Positions 1-7,654 of a DNA stretch of 28,093 nucleotides are shown here, one piece after another. Below the pieces are notes generated by a model. It was given only the letters and a program-made list of their open reading frames with translations, searched no databases and was not told the origin of the DNA. Source of the stretch: Ilumatobacteraceae bacterium (lineage in GTDB: Bacteria > Actinomycetota > Acidimicrobiia > Acidimicrobiales > Ilumatobacteraceae); contig JAOBWK010000098.1 of the NCBI GenBank assembly GCA_025463305.1, forward strand, positions 1-28,093, written 5' to 3'. Positions within the stretch are counted from its first letter, which is position 1. Each line of letters starts with the position of its first letter. The position numbers and the translations under genes are program-made.

Positions 1-1186
1 GCTCGACCCCCGTGAGATCGTGCTGAAGACCGGTGAGGTGATGGCCGCCACCGCCGCCACCCACGTGTCGCCGCCGATCGGCATGGATGCCGAGATCACG
101 ATCAGCTCGAACTCGCTGTTCGAGCGGATCACCGCCGAGGAGATCTGGGCGTGCACCAGCTGCAAGGCGTGCGACGAGATCTGCCCCGTGAACATCGAGA
201 TCCTCGACAAGATCCTCGACAGGCGCCGCTACCTCTCGCTGATGGAGAGCAACTTCCCGGCCGAGCTCGGCAACGCCTACCGGGCGATGGAGAACCAGGG
301 CAACCCGTGGGGCATGGCCCAGGGCGAGCGCGGCGACTGGGCCAAGGGCCTCGACGTCACCATCGTCGATCCGGGCGAGCCGTTCACCGCCGAGTACCTC
401 TACTGGGTCGGTTGCGCAGGCTCGTTCGACGACAAGAACAAGAAGGTCACCCAGTCGATGGCCAAGCTGCTCAAGCGCGCCGGCATCGACGTCGCCATCC
501 TCGGTCCGTCGGAGATGTGCACCGGCGACTCCGCCCGCCGCAGCGGCAACGAGTATTTGTTCCAGATGTTGGCGATGCCGAACATCGAGATGCTCGACGG
601 CATGGGCGTGAAGAAGATCATCACCCAGTGCCCGCACTGCTTCAACACGTTGAAGAACGAGTACCCGCAGCTCGGTGGCAACTACGAGCTGGTCCACCAC
701 ACCCAGCTGCTCGAGTCGCTGATCGACAGCGGCAAGCTCGACGTCAGCGAGGCCACGCTCGAGGAGCGGATCACCTATCACGACAGCTGCTACCTCGGTC
801 GCCACAACGACGTGTACCTGGCGCCGCGCAAGGTGGTCGGCTCCATCAAGGGCATCGAGGTCGTCGAGATGAGTCGCAACGGCACCAAGGGCATGTGCTG
901 CGGCGCCGGCGGTGCGCGCATGTGGATGGAGGAGACCATCGGCACCAAGGTGAACGACGAGCGTGCCATGGAGGCCATCTCCACCGGTGCGTCACGCGTC
1001 GCCACCGCCTGCCCGTTCTGCTACATCATGCTCGACGACGGCGTGAAGGCTGCCGGTGCCGAAGAGGATCAGGTCAAGGTCGCCGACATCGCGATCCACC
1101 TCCTCGACGCGATCGAGAACGGCGAGCGGATCCGTGCGAACGAGCTCGCCGAGGCACCGCTGAACATCCCTGTCGCCGGCGAGTGA
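1..1186 (+). CDS. (Fe-S)-binding, heterodisulfide-reductase-type protein, C-terminal part (5' truncated by window edge)
   Basis: The reading frame is open to the left edge. The first in-frame start is a GTG at 20, but the codons before it (LDPREIV) read as coding, so the true start lies outside. Numbered from that GTG, residues 45-56 carry a ferredoxin-type 4Fe-4S motif (C45, C48, C51, C55 in CTSCKACDEICP). Two cysteine-rich CCG-type halves follow: the first with VGCAG, MCTGD and QCPHC, the second with DSCY, MCCGAGG and ACPFC. This is the layout of HdrD/GlpC/LutA-like proteins, which pass electrons through Fe-S clusters to a membrane or flavoprotein partner. MCTGD replaces the usual CCG in the first half, as in many actinobacterial homologues. 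The electron partner lies outside the window, so the substrate is unknown. The next gene begins 10 bases downstream and is probably co-transcribed. Confidence 0.9.
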   Translation, partial: LDPREIVLKTGEVMAATAATHVSPPIGMDAEITISSNSLFERITAEEIWACTSCKACDEICPVNIEILDKILDRRRYLSLMESNFPAELGNAYRAMENQGNPWGMAQGERGDWAKGLDVTIVDPGEPFTAEYLYWVGCAGSFDDKNKKVTQSMAKLLKRAGIDVAILGPSEMCTGDSARRSGNEYLFQMLAMPNIEMLDGMGVKKIITQCPHCFNTLKNEYPQLGGNYELVHHTQLLESLIDSGKLDVSEATLEERITYHDSCYLGRHNDVYLAPRKVVGSIKGIEVVEMSRNGTKGMCCGAGGARMWMEETIGTKVNDERAMEAISTGASRVATACPFCYIMLDDGVKAAGAEEDQVKVADIAIHLLDAIENGERIRANELAEAPLNIPVAGE

Positions 1187-1196
1187 GCCTGCGCCG

Positions 1197-1514
1197 ATGA
1201 CCGTCAAGCACATGAACAAGACCGTGCGGATCGCCGAAATGGTGCGCACGGAGCCGGTCATCCGCGACACAGTGTTCATCAACTGCGCGATCATCGGGCC
1301 GGCGATGCTGTTCAACGTCGCCGCGCGATACGTCAACTCGAAGATGTCGCACGTCGGCGGCACGCAGGCCGACCTGTTCATCGAGATCGAGCAGGACCGC
1401 ACGTTCTTCGGCGCCATCCGGCTCGAAGAGGTCGTGTTCGATCAGTGCCGCTTCGAGGGCATCGGTTGGATCATGACCCGCGAAGAGATCGACAAGGTCG
1501 CCATCACCGACTGA
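1197..1514 (+). CDS. Small conserved hypothetical protein (105 aa)
   Basis: The frame starts with ATG ten bases after the Fe-S protein stop, in the same direction. It ends 116 bases before the first LysR gene. No signal peptide or membrane segment is visible. The sequence alternates hydrophobic and polar residues with recurring F/C positions (VFINCAIIGP at about residues 23-32, VVFDQCRFEG at about 81-90). This resembles the strand rhythm of short beta-helix or pentapeptide-like proteins, but there are too few turns to assign that fold. I do not recognise a family. Close spacing suggests co-expression with the Fe-S protein, though nothing in the sequence points to a shared reaction. The coding call rests on position, start and codon use. 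Confidence 0.65.
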   Translation: MTVKHMNKTVRIAEMVRTEPVIRDTVFINCAIIGPAMLFNVAARYVNSKMSHVGGTQADLFIEIEQDRTFFGAIRLEEVVFDQCRFEGIGWIMTREEIDKVAITD

Positions 1515-1630
1515 CGGCCGGCGTCGGTGTGCTGGCCGTTCCGGAAGCTGCCATCTGGAATCCACACAACCTGCTGTTGTTTCGTGCGAAACTCGTCGGG
1601 TTCGATTCGTTGTTTGCCGGGAGGACACCG

Positions 1631-2680
1631 ATGGTCGCGTTGCAGCAGGTGCTGTGTCTCGAGGCGGTGGTGCGCACGCGTTCGTTCCGCGAGGCCGCCC
1701 TGGCGTTGAACATGTCCCAGAACGCAGTCAGCGGCAGCATCGCGCGCCTCGAGCGCGAGCTGCACCTGACCCTGCTCGATCACGAGCCTTCGGGCACGGT
1801 GTTGACGGTTGAGGGCGAACGCATGCTGCCGCAGCTGCGCGAGTTCCTCGAGACGGCCGAACGGATCCGGCGCGCGTCCGAGCTGATCCAGCAGCGACAG
1901 CCGCAGAGCCTCGACATCGTCGGCGAGGTACGCCGGATCGCGTTGATCATCGACGACGCGATGACGGCCCTGCGCGCCAGGTTCGACGACGTGTCGCTCC
2001 GGTTCGAAGCGGGTGAAGGCGACAGGATCTGTGCCGACCTGCGCAGCGGTCGCGCCGAGCTCGGCGTGTTCGCGCGCGAGGAGGGCACCATCGGACTCGC
2101 CGACGACATCACGTCGATCCCGTTCTTCGACCTCGGGTCCGTCGGCGTGTGCCTGCCAGTCGGCCACCCATCATTGGATGCTCCGGGCCCGATCGATCCT
2201 CGTCGTCTCGACGGCATCCCGCTCGTCATCACCAACGAGGACACCTCCATCGATCTTGCCGAGCTGCTGTTCCCCCAGCACACCCGCGGATCGCTGACGA
2301 TGGTCGACGATGTGTCCGTCGGGCTCCAGTTGGTCCGTCACGGTCTCGGCGCGATGTTGATCTCCGGTGTCACGTCGTGCATGACGGATCCGAAGCTGCC
2401 GTGGCGTGCCCTCACTGGCGCGCCGGGGTTCGCGATCTGCCTCGCCCATCTGCGCGACCACCAGCTGTCCGCGACGGCCGGGGCGTTCGTCGACCACATC
2501 GTCGACTGGGGACAGAGCCACGCCGACTCGTTCGTCTTCGACGCCTCGGCGGGCACGTGGAGCATCAGCGCAGGCGTCGCCGCATGGTTCGCGCGCGGCG
2601 GAGTCGACCATCAGGCGCTCAACGCACCCGTCGACGTCCGCATCGCAGAGCGCCGCAAGCTCGAGGCCTCCGCCACCTGA
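1631..2680 (+). CDS. LysR-type transcriptional regulator, copy 1 (349 aa)
   Basis: The N-terminus is a typical LysR winged helix-turn-helix: SFREAALALNMSQNAVSG followed by [14 protein letters not shown] (residues about 18-50). A long linker helix and a periplasmic-binding-protein-like effector domain follow. The frame stays open upstream to 1445, but the ATG at 1631 is chosen because GGGAGG lies at 1619-1624 and the protein then begins as LysR proteins do. At 349 residues it is longer than the usual 300 or so, with a C-terminal tail. Its first 50 residues match the next gene at 43 positions by hand alignment, so the two are tandem paralogues. N31 replaces the proline usual in the SQPAVS recognition helix. 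The effector and target genes are unknown. LysR proteins often control a divergent neighbour, but no divergent gene is adjacent here. Confidence 0.9.
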   Translation: MVALQQVLCLEAVVRTRSFREAALALNMSQNAVSGSIARLERELHLTLLDHEPSGTVLTVEGERMLPQLREFLETAERIRRASELIQQRQPQSLDIVGEVRRIALIIDDAMTALRARFDDVSLRFEAGEGDRICADLRSGRAELGVFAREEGTIGLADDITSIPFFDLGSVGVCLPVGHPSLDAPGPIDPRRLDGIPLVITNEDTSIDLAELLFPQHTRGSLTMVDDVSVGLQLVRHGLGAMLISGVTSCMTDPKLPWRALTGAPGFAICLAHLRDHQLSATAGAFVDHIVDWGQSHADSFVFDASAGTWSISAGVAAWFARGGVDHQALNAPVDVRIAERRKLEASAT

Positions 2681-2813
2681 CGGATCCCTCGCGCGGCCTG
2701 AACACCCGCAGTCGCATTCACCAAAACTCTTGCGATCTCTCTGCGCATGTTGTGCCGATGTTTGTGACACAGTGTTGGCGGGACAACGGGGCAACAGGCA
2801 AGGGGGACGACCG

Positions 2814-3929
2814 GTGGTCGCACTGCAGCAGGTGCTGTGTCTGGAAGAGGTCGTGCGAACGAAGTCGTTCCGAGCGGCCGCGGCAGCGCTGAACATGTCG
2901 CAGCCCGCCGTCAGCGGGCACATCGCCCGGCTCGAGCGCGAGCTCAACCTCACGCTCCTCGACCGCACCAAGTCCGGTTCCGTCCTCACTCCCGAGGGTG
3001 CGCAGATCCTGCCGCACCTGCGCGCGTTCGTCGACACGGCCGAGCAGATCCGCCGGGCCACCGAGCAGATCCAACATCCCGCACAGCAGCACCTGCGCGT
3101 CGTCGGCGAGACGCGACCGATCCGGATGATGATCCCCGACGCGATCACGGAGCTGAGCAAGACGTTCGAGCACGTATCGGTCCGGATCGAGTCCACCACC
3201 GAGGACGTGATCTGCTCCGACCTCCGCTCGCATCACGCCGAGCTCGGTGTGTTCGCGTGGGAGGAGGGCACATCGGGCCTGGCCAACGAGGTCGAGGCGA
3301 TCACGATCTTCCCGATCGGGCCGTACGGGGTGTCCCTGCCGGCCGGCCACCACGCCCTCGAGCACCCCGGACCGATCGCGCCCATCGATCTCGCCGGCGA
3401 CCACATCATCGTGATGTCCGAGCACAAAGCGTCGGATCTCGTCGAGCGGTTGTTCACGCCCGAGATCCGCGAGAACGTCTCGACCGTCGACGATGTCACC
3501 GTCGGGCTCGCCATGGTCGAACGCGGCTTCGGGGTGATGCTCGGCAGCGGTGTCGTCAGCTACATCACCAACCAGCGCCTGCCATGGCGGGCGTTCGTCG
3601 GCGCGCCGAGCTTCACGGTGTGCCTCGGCAAGCTGCGCGGTGTGCCCCTGTCGCCGGTGGCCCAGGCCTTCGCCGACTACCTGCAATCGTGGGGGCGGCA
3701 CTGCGAGGAGACGTTCCGCTACAACGCGGAGACGGGTTGCGTGGAGCCCGCCGACGTCGTGGTGAAATGGTTCTCCGACGTCACGGATGCGGCGGTCGGC
3801 GTCGCCCCGGGTGACCTCGACTTCCGGTCGTCGGCGAGCGCGGCCGGCGCTCACGCGACCGATGCCGCCGCTGTGCCGGCTCAGTCCGCTCAGTCCGGCG
3901 ACGAGTCCTTGGCGAAGTTCTCGAAGTAA
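2814..3929 (+). CDS. LysR-type transcriptional regulator, copy 2 (371 aa)
   Basis: This paralogue of the preceding regulator has the canonical recognition helix ([18 protein letters not shown]) and the linker [15 protein letters not shown]. The open frame extends far upstream, but GTG at 2814 is chosen: it has AGGGGGA at 2801-2807 and gives an N-terminus that aligns residue for residue with copy 1 ([12 protein letters not shown]). The effector-binding half resembles copy 1 but is more diverged, which suggests the copies now read different signals. A low-complexity Ala/Ser-rich tail follows. The last 40 bases (3890-3929) overlap the 3' end of the convergent dcd gene, so the tail may have grown by read-through into dcd. 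A 133-base gap separates it from copy 1, so it may have its own promoter. Confidence 0.9.
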   Translation: MVALQQVLCLEEVVRTKSFRAAAAALNMSQPAVSGHIARLERELNLTLLDRTKSGSVLTPEGAQILPHLRAFVDTAEQIRRATEQIQHPAQQHLRVVGETRPIRMMIPDAITELSKTFEHVSVRIESTTEDVICSDLRSHHAELGVFAWEEGTSGLANEVEAITIFPIGPYGVSLPAGHHALEHPGPIAPIDLAGDHIIVMSEHKASDLVERLFTPEIRENVSTVDDVTVGLAMVERGFGVMLGSGVVSYITNQRLPWRAFVGAPSFTVCLGKLRGVPLSPVAQAFADYLQSWGRHCEETFRYNAETGCVEPADVVVKWFSDVTDAAVGVAPGDLDFRSSASAAGAHATDAAAVPAQSAQSGDESLAKFSK

Positions 3930-4471
3930 CGGCTCGGCGTGGGGCCGCGCTGGCCCTGGTACTTGCTACCCCGCGCACCGCTGCCGTACGGCTTGTCGGC
4001 CGGCGTCGTCATCCGCACGAAGCTGACCTGACCGATCTTCATGCCCGGGTAGATCGTGATCGGGAGGCTGGCGACGTTGCTCAGCTCGAGCGTGATGTGG
4101 CCGTCGAAGCCGGCGTCGATGAAGCCCGCCGTCGAGTGGATCAGCAGGCCCAGGCGACCGAGCGACGACTTGCCCTCGATGCGCGCGACGAGATCGTTCG
4201 GCACGCCGATGCGCTCGAGCGTGGAGCCGAGCACGAATTCGCCGGGGTGGAGCATGAACACGCCGTCCTCGCCGATGGTCACCAGCTCGGTGAGGTCCTC
4301 GAGGTCCTGCTTCACGTCGATGATGCCCGTGGTGTGGTTGCGGAACACCCGGAACAGGTTGCCGACCTTGACGTCGACCGACGACGGTTGCACGCACGTG
4401 TCGTCGAGCGGCTCGATGATGATGCGCCCGGCGGCGAGCTCTTCACGGATCGTTCGGTCGGACAGGATCAC
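3890..4471 (-). CDS. dcd: dCTP deaminase, probably the bifunctional dCTP deaminase/dUTPase type
   Basis: The 193-residue protein follows the Dcd/Dut trimer fold from end to end: an N-terminal [10 protein letters not shown], the phosphate-binding [10 protein letters not shown] (residues 99-108), [11 protein letters not shown] (112-122), the catalytic-Glu strand HITLELSN (E129), and a C-terminal lid with [14 protein letters not shown]. Family members deaminate dCTP. The mycobacterial-like sequence, close to the M. tuberculosis bifunctional enzyme from memory, suggests it also hydrolyses the product to dUMP, supplying thymidylate synthesis in the cytoplasm. The start is GTG with an AGGG just upstream. 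Length is normal for the family (about 190). It is a housekeeping gene converging on the LysR pair, with a 40-base tail-to-tail overlap. The bifunctional assignment is inference. Confidence 0.95.
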   Translation of the reverse strand: MILSDRTIREELAAGRIIIEPLDDTCVQPSSVDVKVGNLFRVFRNHTTGIIDVKQDLEDLTELVTIGEDGVFMLHPGEFVLGSTLERIGVPNDLVARIEGKSSLGRLGLLIHSTAGFIDAGFDGHITLELSNVASLPITIYPGMKIGQVSFVRMTTPADKPYGSGARGSKYQGQRGPTPSRYFENFAKDSSPD

Positions 4472-4719
4472 GCCGCAACCCTAGTGAGTCCCGCTCCTCC
4501 ACCGAAGACGACATCGCAGTCCAACTTGGGTGACGGCACCTCCCCCGTTCTCTCAGGTTTCGTGCAACCCAGCACGCTCCGCGTCATCGTCAACGCTTCT
4601 TGAGAGCGACACCTTCACATGAAGTCAGTTTCCGGTGATACTCGCTGTGGGGATCGGCGGACGCTCCCCGTTCGCGTGCCCGGGAACCCCCGGCGCGCCA
4701 GTCGAACAAGGAGAAGATC

Positions 4720-6171
4720 ATGGCGGAGCGATTCGGATTCAGGAGATCGGCGCGCACCATGCGCCATCTCGCGTTGGCGACGGTGCTCGTCACCGTCGGC
4801 GCCAGCGCGAGTGCCATCGGCGCCAGCGCAGGGGACGCCACGGCGAGCGTGACCACGAGCGTGCTGGTGCCGGTGACGCCCGTGCGGGTTCTCGACACCC
4901 GCAACGGCACCGGGGGCAAGTCGACGCCGCTCGCCGGCTCGATGACGCTGTCGTTGGACGGCGTCGCCGGAATCCCGGCGACCGGCGCGACGGCCGTGGC
5001 ACTCAACGTGACCGTGTCGAACCCAAGCCAGTCCGGCTACCTCGCCGTCCAGCCGGCCGGCGGGACGTCGTTCGTGTCCAACGTCAACTTCGTCGCCGGC
5101 CAGACCGTCGCCAACCAGGTGACCGTCGGGCTCAGCAAGGACGGCGACATCTCGATCATGAACCCCAATGGCTCGACCGACGTGATCATCGATGTCTTCG
5201 GCTACTACATGCCCAACACCACCGGCAGCTCCGGCCCGTCGGGGCCTGCTGGTCCGGCCGGTCCCGCCGGCCCCAAGGGTGAGACGGGAGCGAAAGGTGA
5301 CACCGGGGCGACGGGCGCCGTGGGTGCTGTGGGTGCTGTGGGTGCGACAGGACTCACTGGCGCAACCGGTGCGGTTGGACCGATCGGACCGATCGGTCTC
5401 ACCGGCCCAACTGGGGCGATCGGCGCGACCGGTGCGGTTGGTGCCACAGGCGCGATCGGGCCGATCGGGCTGACCGGCGCGATCGGGCCGGCGGGACCCA
5501 TTGGGCCGGCGGGACCAGCCGGTGCGACCGGAACAACCGGTGCGATCGGACCGATCGGACCCGCGGGTGCAACCGGATCGACAGGCCCTGCCGGCCCGAC
5601 AGGTCCGACTGGTGCGACGGGAGCCACCGGCCCGACAGGCGCGACCGGAGCCACTTTGGCGATGGGATCTGCACGGATTGCGAACCTCGCGACGACGCTC
5701 GGCGGCACCAGCAATCAGGTGGCCGTCCTGCCAGTCGACGGAGCCGTGGACACTGCGTATGCGACCACAATCACGGGCGGTGTTCTCGCGAGCACCCCGA
5801 CAGACGGCAACGTCGTGGAAAACGCTGAGATGCTTCCGCGCGACACAACAGTGTCGAGCATTTCGATGTTCGCCTCAACGAGGACGACACAGGTGCTAGT
5901 GGGCACAACCATCACCATCACGGCGCAGCTGTACTCGGCGAGCACCTTCTCACCCTCGACACCGACGCCGGTGCCTGGCGCCATCTGCACGGCGGCGCCT
6001 GCGCTCACAGGCATCATCACGTCCGGCTCGACGATGTCGTGCACCACGACCGGGCTGTCGATTCCGCTGACTGCCGGCACGCTGGTCTGGATGGTCGTCT
6101 CGGCCAACGTGACCGCCGGCATCGACACGGCCACGACGATCCCACTGATCGTCTCGACCAGCATCAGCTGA
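4720..6171 (+). CDS. Secreted collagen-like protein with surface beta-module and BclB-like C-terminal domain
   Basis: ATG at 4720 follows a strong SD (AAGGAGAA, 4708-4715). Residues 1-40 form a Sec signal ([19 protein letters not shown], then an Ala/Ser-rich cleavage region). Residues about 48-163 are one copy of the beta-module shared with the gene at 7655-10165 ([31 protein letters not shown]). Residues 169-312 are 48 uninterrupted Gly-X-Y triplets, beginning with a charged [13 protein letters not shown] segment and then rich in Pro, Ile, Ala and Thr. This should form a collagen triple helix. Residues about 325-483 resemble the C-terminal domain of BclB-type exosporium proteins ([11 protein letters not shown], then [13 protein letters not shown]), which in that family forms a trimerising head. 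No LPXTG or membrane anchor is seen, so it is probably released or held by the N-terminal module. A perfect inverted repeat follows at 6212-6243. Confidence 0.88.
   Translation: MAERFGFRRSARTMRHLALATVLVTVGASASAIGASAGDATASVTTSVLVPVTPVRVLDTRNGTGGKSTPLAGSMTLSLDGVAGIPATGATAVALNVTVSNPSQSGYLAVQPAGGTSFVSNVNFVAGQTVANQVTVGLSKDGDISIMNPNGSTDVIIDVFGYYMPNTTGSSGPSGPAGPAGPAGPKGETGAKGDTGATGAVGAVGAVGATGLTGATGAVGPIGPIGLTGPTGAIGATGAVGATGAIGPIGLTGAIGPAGPIGPAGPAGATGTTGAIGPIGPAGATGSTGPAGPTGPTGATGATGPTGATGATLAMGSARIANLATTLGGTSNQVAVLPVDGAVDTAYATTITGGVLASTPTDGNVVENAEMLPRDTTVSSISMFASTRTTQVLVGTTITITAQLYSASTFSPSTPTPVPGAICTAAPALTGIITSGSTMSCTTTGLSIPLTAGTLVWMVVSANVTAGIDTATTIPLIVSTSIS
5224..5655 (+). repeat. Gly-X-Y coding repeat tract (48 triplets)
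   Basis: Nine-base and longer units such as GGACCGATC and GGTGCGACC recur in frame through the collagen part of the gene. Glycine falls at every third codon without interruption. Such DNA is prone to slippage, so the triplet number may vary between strains. Confidence 0.9.
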
Positions 6172-6211
6172 CACATCCTGCCCGCGCTGAGTACCTCGGC
6201 GTCGAACACGC

Positions 6212-6243
6212 CGCAGTCACCGGGGGCAACCTCGGTGACTGCG
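6212..6243 (+). terminator. Probable terminator hairpin of the collagen-like gene
   Basis: A perfect 11-base inverted repeat (CGCAGTCACCG at 6212-6222, complement at 6233-6243) with a 10-base loop lies 40 bases after the stop codon. There is no T-run, which is common for actinobacterial terminators. Confidence 0.6.
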
Positions 6244-6338
6244 TCGCGTCTGACCCGTCCCGTCGTACGCCGTCACCCGCGATCTCGTGTCGCAACATTC
6301 GACGAGACATCGTCAGCGGTGACCGCGAACGCTGGTCG

Positions 6339-6365
6339 CAGATGTCCGCCTGAGGCGGACATCTG
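6339..6365 (-). terminator. Perfect 12-bp palindromic hairpin at the 3' end of the toxin gene
   Basis: CAGATGTCCGCC (6339-6350), a TGA loop and the exact complement (6354-6365) lie 21 bases beyond the toxin stop. There is no T-run on either strand. It may be a bidirectional terminator between the convergent collagen and toxin genes. A related, imperfect hairpin lies on the other side of the module at 7605-7638. Confidence 0.6.
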
Positions 6366-6386
6366 ATGCCTACGACGGCTGATTCA

Positions 6387-6812
6387 TCATCGGGGCCAGC
6401 GGCGCTCGAGACCGATGGCCATCACCGTGTCGACGTACGGTCCCGGCTCCTTCGCACGTTGGAGGATCCGGTCGAGATGGAGCACGTAGCGCTCGGCCAT
6501 CTGCGGGCCGGTCAGGTTCGAGTTGCTCAGCGCGAACATTCGCAGCGTCGAACGCGCCAAGGCGTCGGCGTGATCACGGACGATCGAGTAGTCCTTCGTC
6601 AGCGCGATCCATCCCTCGGACGACGCTCGTGCGATCCACTCGTCGTCACCCACTCGCTGATCGGCGCCATTCGGGTACACGTCGACCATCGGCAGCACTT
6701 GGTGCCCGCGCGCTCGGATCGCGTCGGCGACGAACCTGACGCCGAGTCCTCGATCGAGGAAGAAGGCAGCGGCGGCGGACTCAGGCAGCGGCCGTGTGCG
6801 GCCAGACCGCAC
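6387..6812 (-). CDS. VapC45-like PIN-fold toxin of a DUF433/VapC45-type toxin-antitoxin pair (141 aa)
   Basis: The frame is open to 6890, but GTG at 6812 gives a 141-residue protein close to VapC45 size (about 138) and overlaps the antitoxin end by 32 bases, as coupled TA genes often do. Acidic residues match a PIN-like nuclease: D20 in FFLDRGLG, D56/D57/E58 in VGDDEWI, and D74 in ALTKDYSI after WIA. The order FxD ... GHxV ... DDEWI ... W(I/V)ALTKD is that of the VapC45 PIN-like family, which in M. tuberculosis is paired with a DUF433-HTH protein (VapB45). By analogy it should cleave RNA when free and be silenced by its partner. The RNA target is unknown. There is no ATG start. Confidence 0.8.
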   Translation of the reverse strand: MRSGRTRPLPESAAAAFFLDRGLGVRFVADAIRARGHQVLPMVDVYPNGADQRVGDDEWIARASSEGWIALTKDYSIVRDHADALARSTLRMFALSNSNLTGPQMAERYVLHLDRILQRAKEPGPYVDTVMAIGLERRWPR

Positions 6813-7488
6813 GAAGTGCCTCTTCGATGTCCAGGACGGGCACGCCATAATCCTCGGCGATGGAGACCGCCGGCTCGCCGGCTTGCGCACGAGAACGCAC
6901 GGCCGACAGCGGGGCTCCGCCCGTGATGAAGATGGGGTCGCCGTCGGCGACCCCGGGAGCGACGCGGAGCAACGGGCGGTCCGTCACGGGCACGATGAGT
7001 TCGGTCGCCCACTGATCGCCGAACGTGATGCGAGTCAGGTACTGCTGGATGACCTCGTGGAAGACCCGCTGCCCGGTCGTGACCTCGGTGAGCGTCAGCA
7101 ACCCGAGCTGCAGGTCGCCCTCCCGCCGGGCGTAGTCGTACAACACCTTCGCTCCGTCGCTGAACAGTTGCCGTGAGGCGAGGGCGTGTTCCAGCTCACC
7201 CTGATCGGCGAGCAGTTCGAGTGCTCGACGAATCCGCTGCAGAGGGAGCCCGGTCTGACGGAAGGCTTGCACGACGGTCGCCTCGACCAGACCGATGAAT
7301 GGGATCGCCCGACGGTCGCCGTGTGCCGACAGCGACGTGATGATCGGGCCTTGCTTGACGACCGGACGGTGCACCGGATGCCGTTCGTAGCCGTGTGCCC
7401 AGGTCTCGAGCGTGCTGGCATTCATGCCGACCAGACGCGCGGCCTGTGGGATCGTGAAGAGCCCACGATTGAAGCGGCGATCGTCGAT
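6781..7488 (-). CDS. VapB45-like antitoxin with MerR-like HTH and DUF433, probable ATC start (235 aa)
   Basis: The first ATG is at 7425, but starting there would cut off the first helix of the DNA-binding domain. In-frame codons upstream read GLFTIPQAARLVG, directly before MNASTLETWAHGYER, a complete MerR-like helix-turn-helix (residues about 10-36). Above that, the frame has no ATG, GTG or TTG before a stop. It does have ATC at 7486-7488 placed 5 bases after a perfect AGGAGG (7494-7499). I therefore place the start at ATC 7488. The middle (LVEATVVQAFRQTG, IRRALELL) and the C-terminal DUF433 helix-turn-helix (GEPAVSIAEDYGVPVLDIEEALRA) match the VapB45 type, about 239 residues in M. tuberculosis. 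It should bind the toxin and repress its own operon. Confidence 0.8.
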   Translation of the reverse strand: MDDRRFNRGLFTIPQAARLVGMNASTLETWAHGYERHPVHRPVVKQGPIITSLSAHGDRRAIPFIGLVEATVVQAFRQTGLPLQRIRRALELLADQGELEHALASRQLFSDGAKVLYDYARREGDLQLGLLTLTEVTTGQRVFHEVIQQYLTRITFGDQWATELIVPVTDRPLLRVAPGVADGDPIFITGGAPLSAVRSRAQAGEPAVSIAEDYGVPVLDIEEALRAVWPHTAAA

Positions 7489-7492
7489 GGTG

Positions 7493-7499
7493 ACCTCCT
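7493..7499 (-). promoter_or_regulatory. Perfect Shine-Dalgarno deciding the antitoxin start
   Basis: On the minus strand AGGAGGT is followed by CACC and then ATC, the exact place where an ATG would be expected. This strong site has no other in-frame start within reach, which supports initiation at ATC 7488. Confidence 0.65.
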
Positions 7500-7604
7500 G
7501 GCGTCAACTGCGTCACAAGACTACGGCAGCGACACCTACCAGCGCGGACGTGTTCGCCCGCCACGACCACCGAACGCCGGCGGCGGGCTCGGGTGACGCT
7601 GGTG

Positions 7605-7638
7605 GCAGATGTGTGCTTCGGCTCAAGCGGACATTTGC
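7605..7638 (-). terminator. Imperfect hairpin after the 836-aa surface protein gene
   Basis: GCAGATGTGTGCTT (7605-7618) pairs with AAGCGGACATTTGC (7625-7638) over 14 positions with one G-G mismatch and two G-T wobbles, around a 6-base loop. It lies 17 bases past the stop at 7655 and resembles the palindrome at 6339-6365. Confidence 0.5.
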
Positions 7639-7654
7639 TACCTGCGTGACCGGC

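Noticed and set aside
1445..1630. N-terminal extension of LysR copy 1
   Set aside because: It overlaps the preceding gene and would place 62 unrelated residues before the DNA-binding domain. ATG 1631 has a good SD.
2718..3854. Long minus-strand frame (378 aa) opposite LysR copy 2
   Set aside because: Arg/Asp/Gly-rich with no family motif, and it lies fully antisense to a clear LysR gene. It is a high-GC shadow frame.
5224..5655. CRISPR-like repeated pattern
   Set aside because: The periodicity is three codons in frame within a coding sequence. There are no constant repeats with unique spacers and no cas genes.
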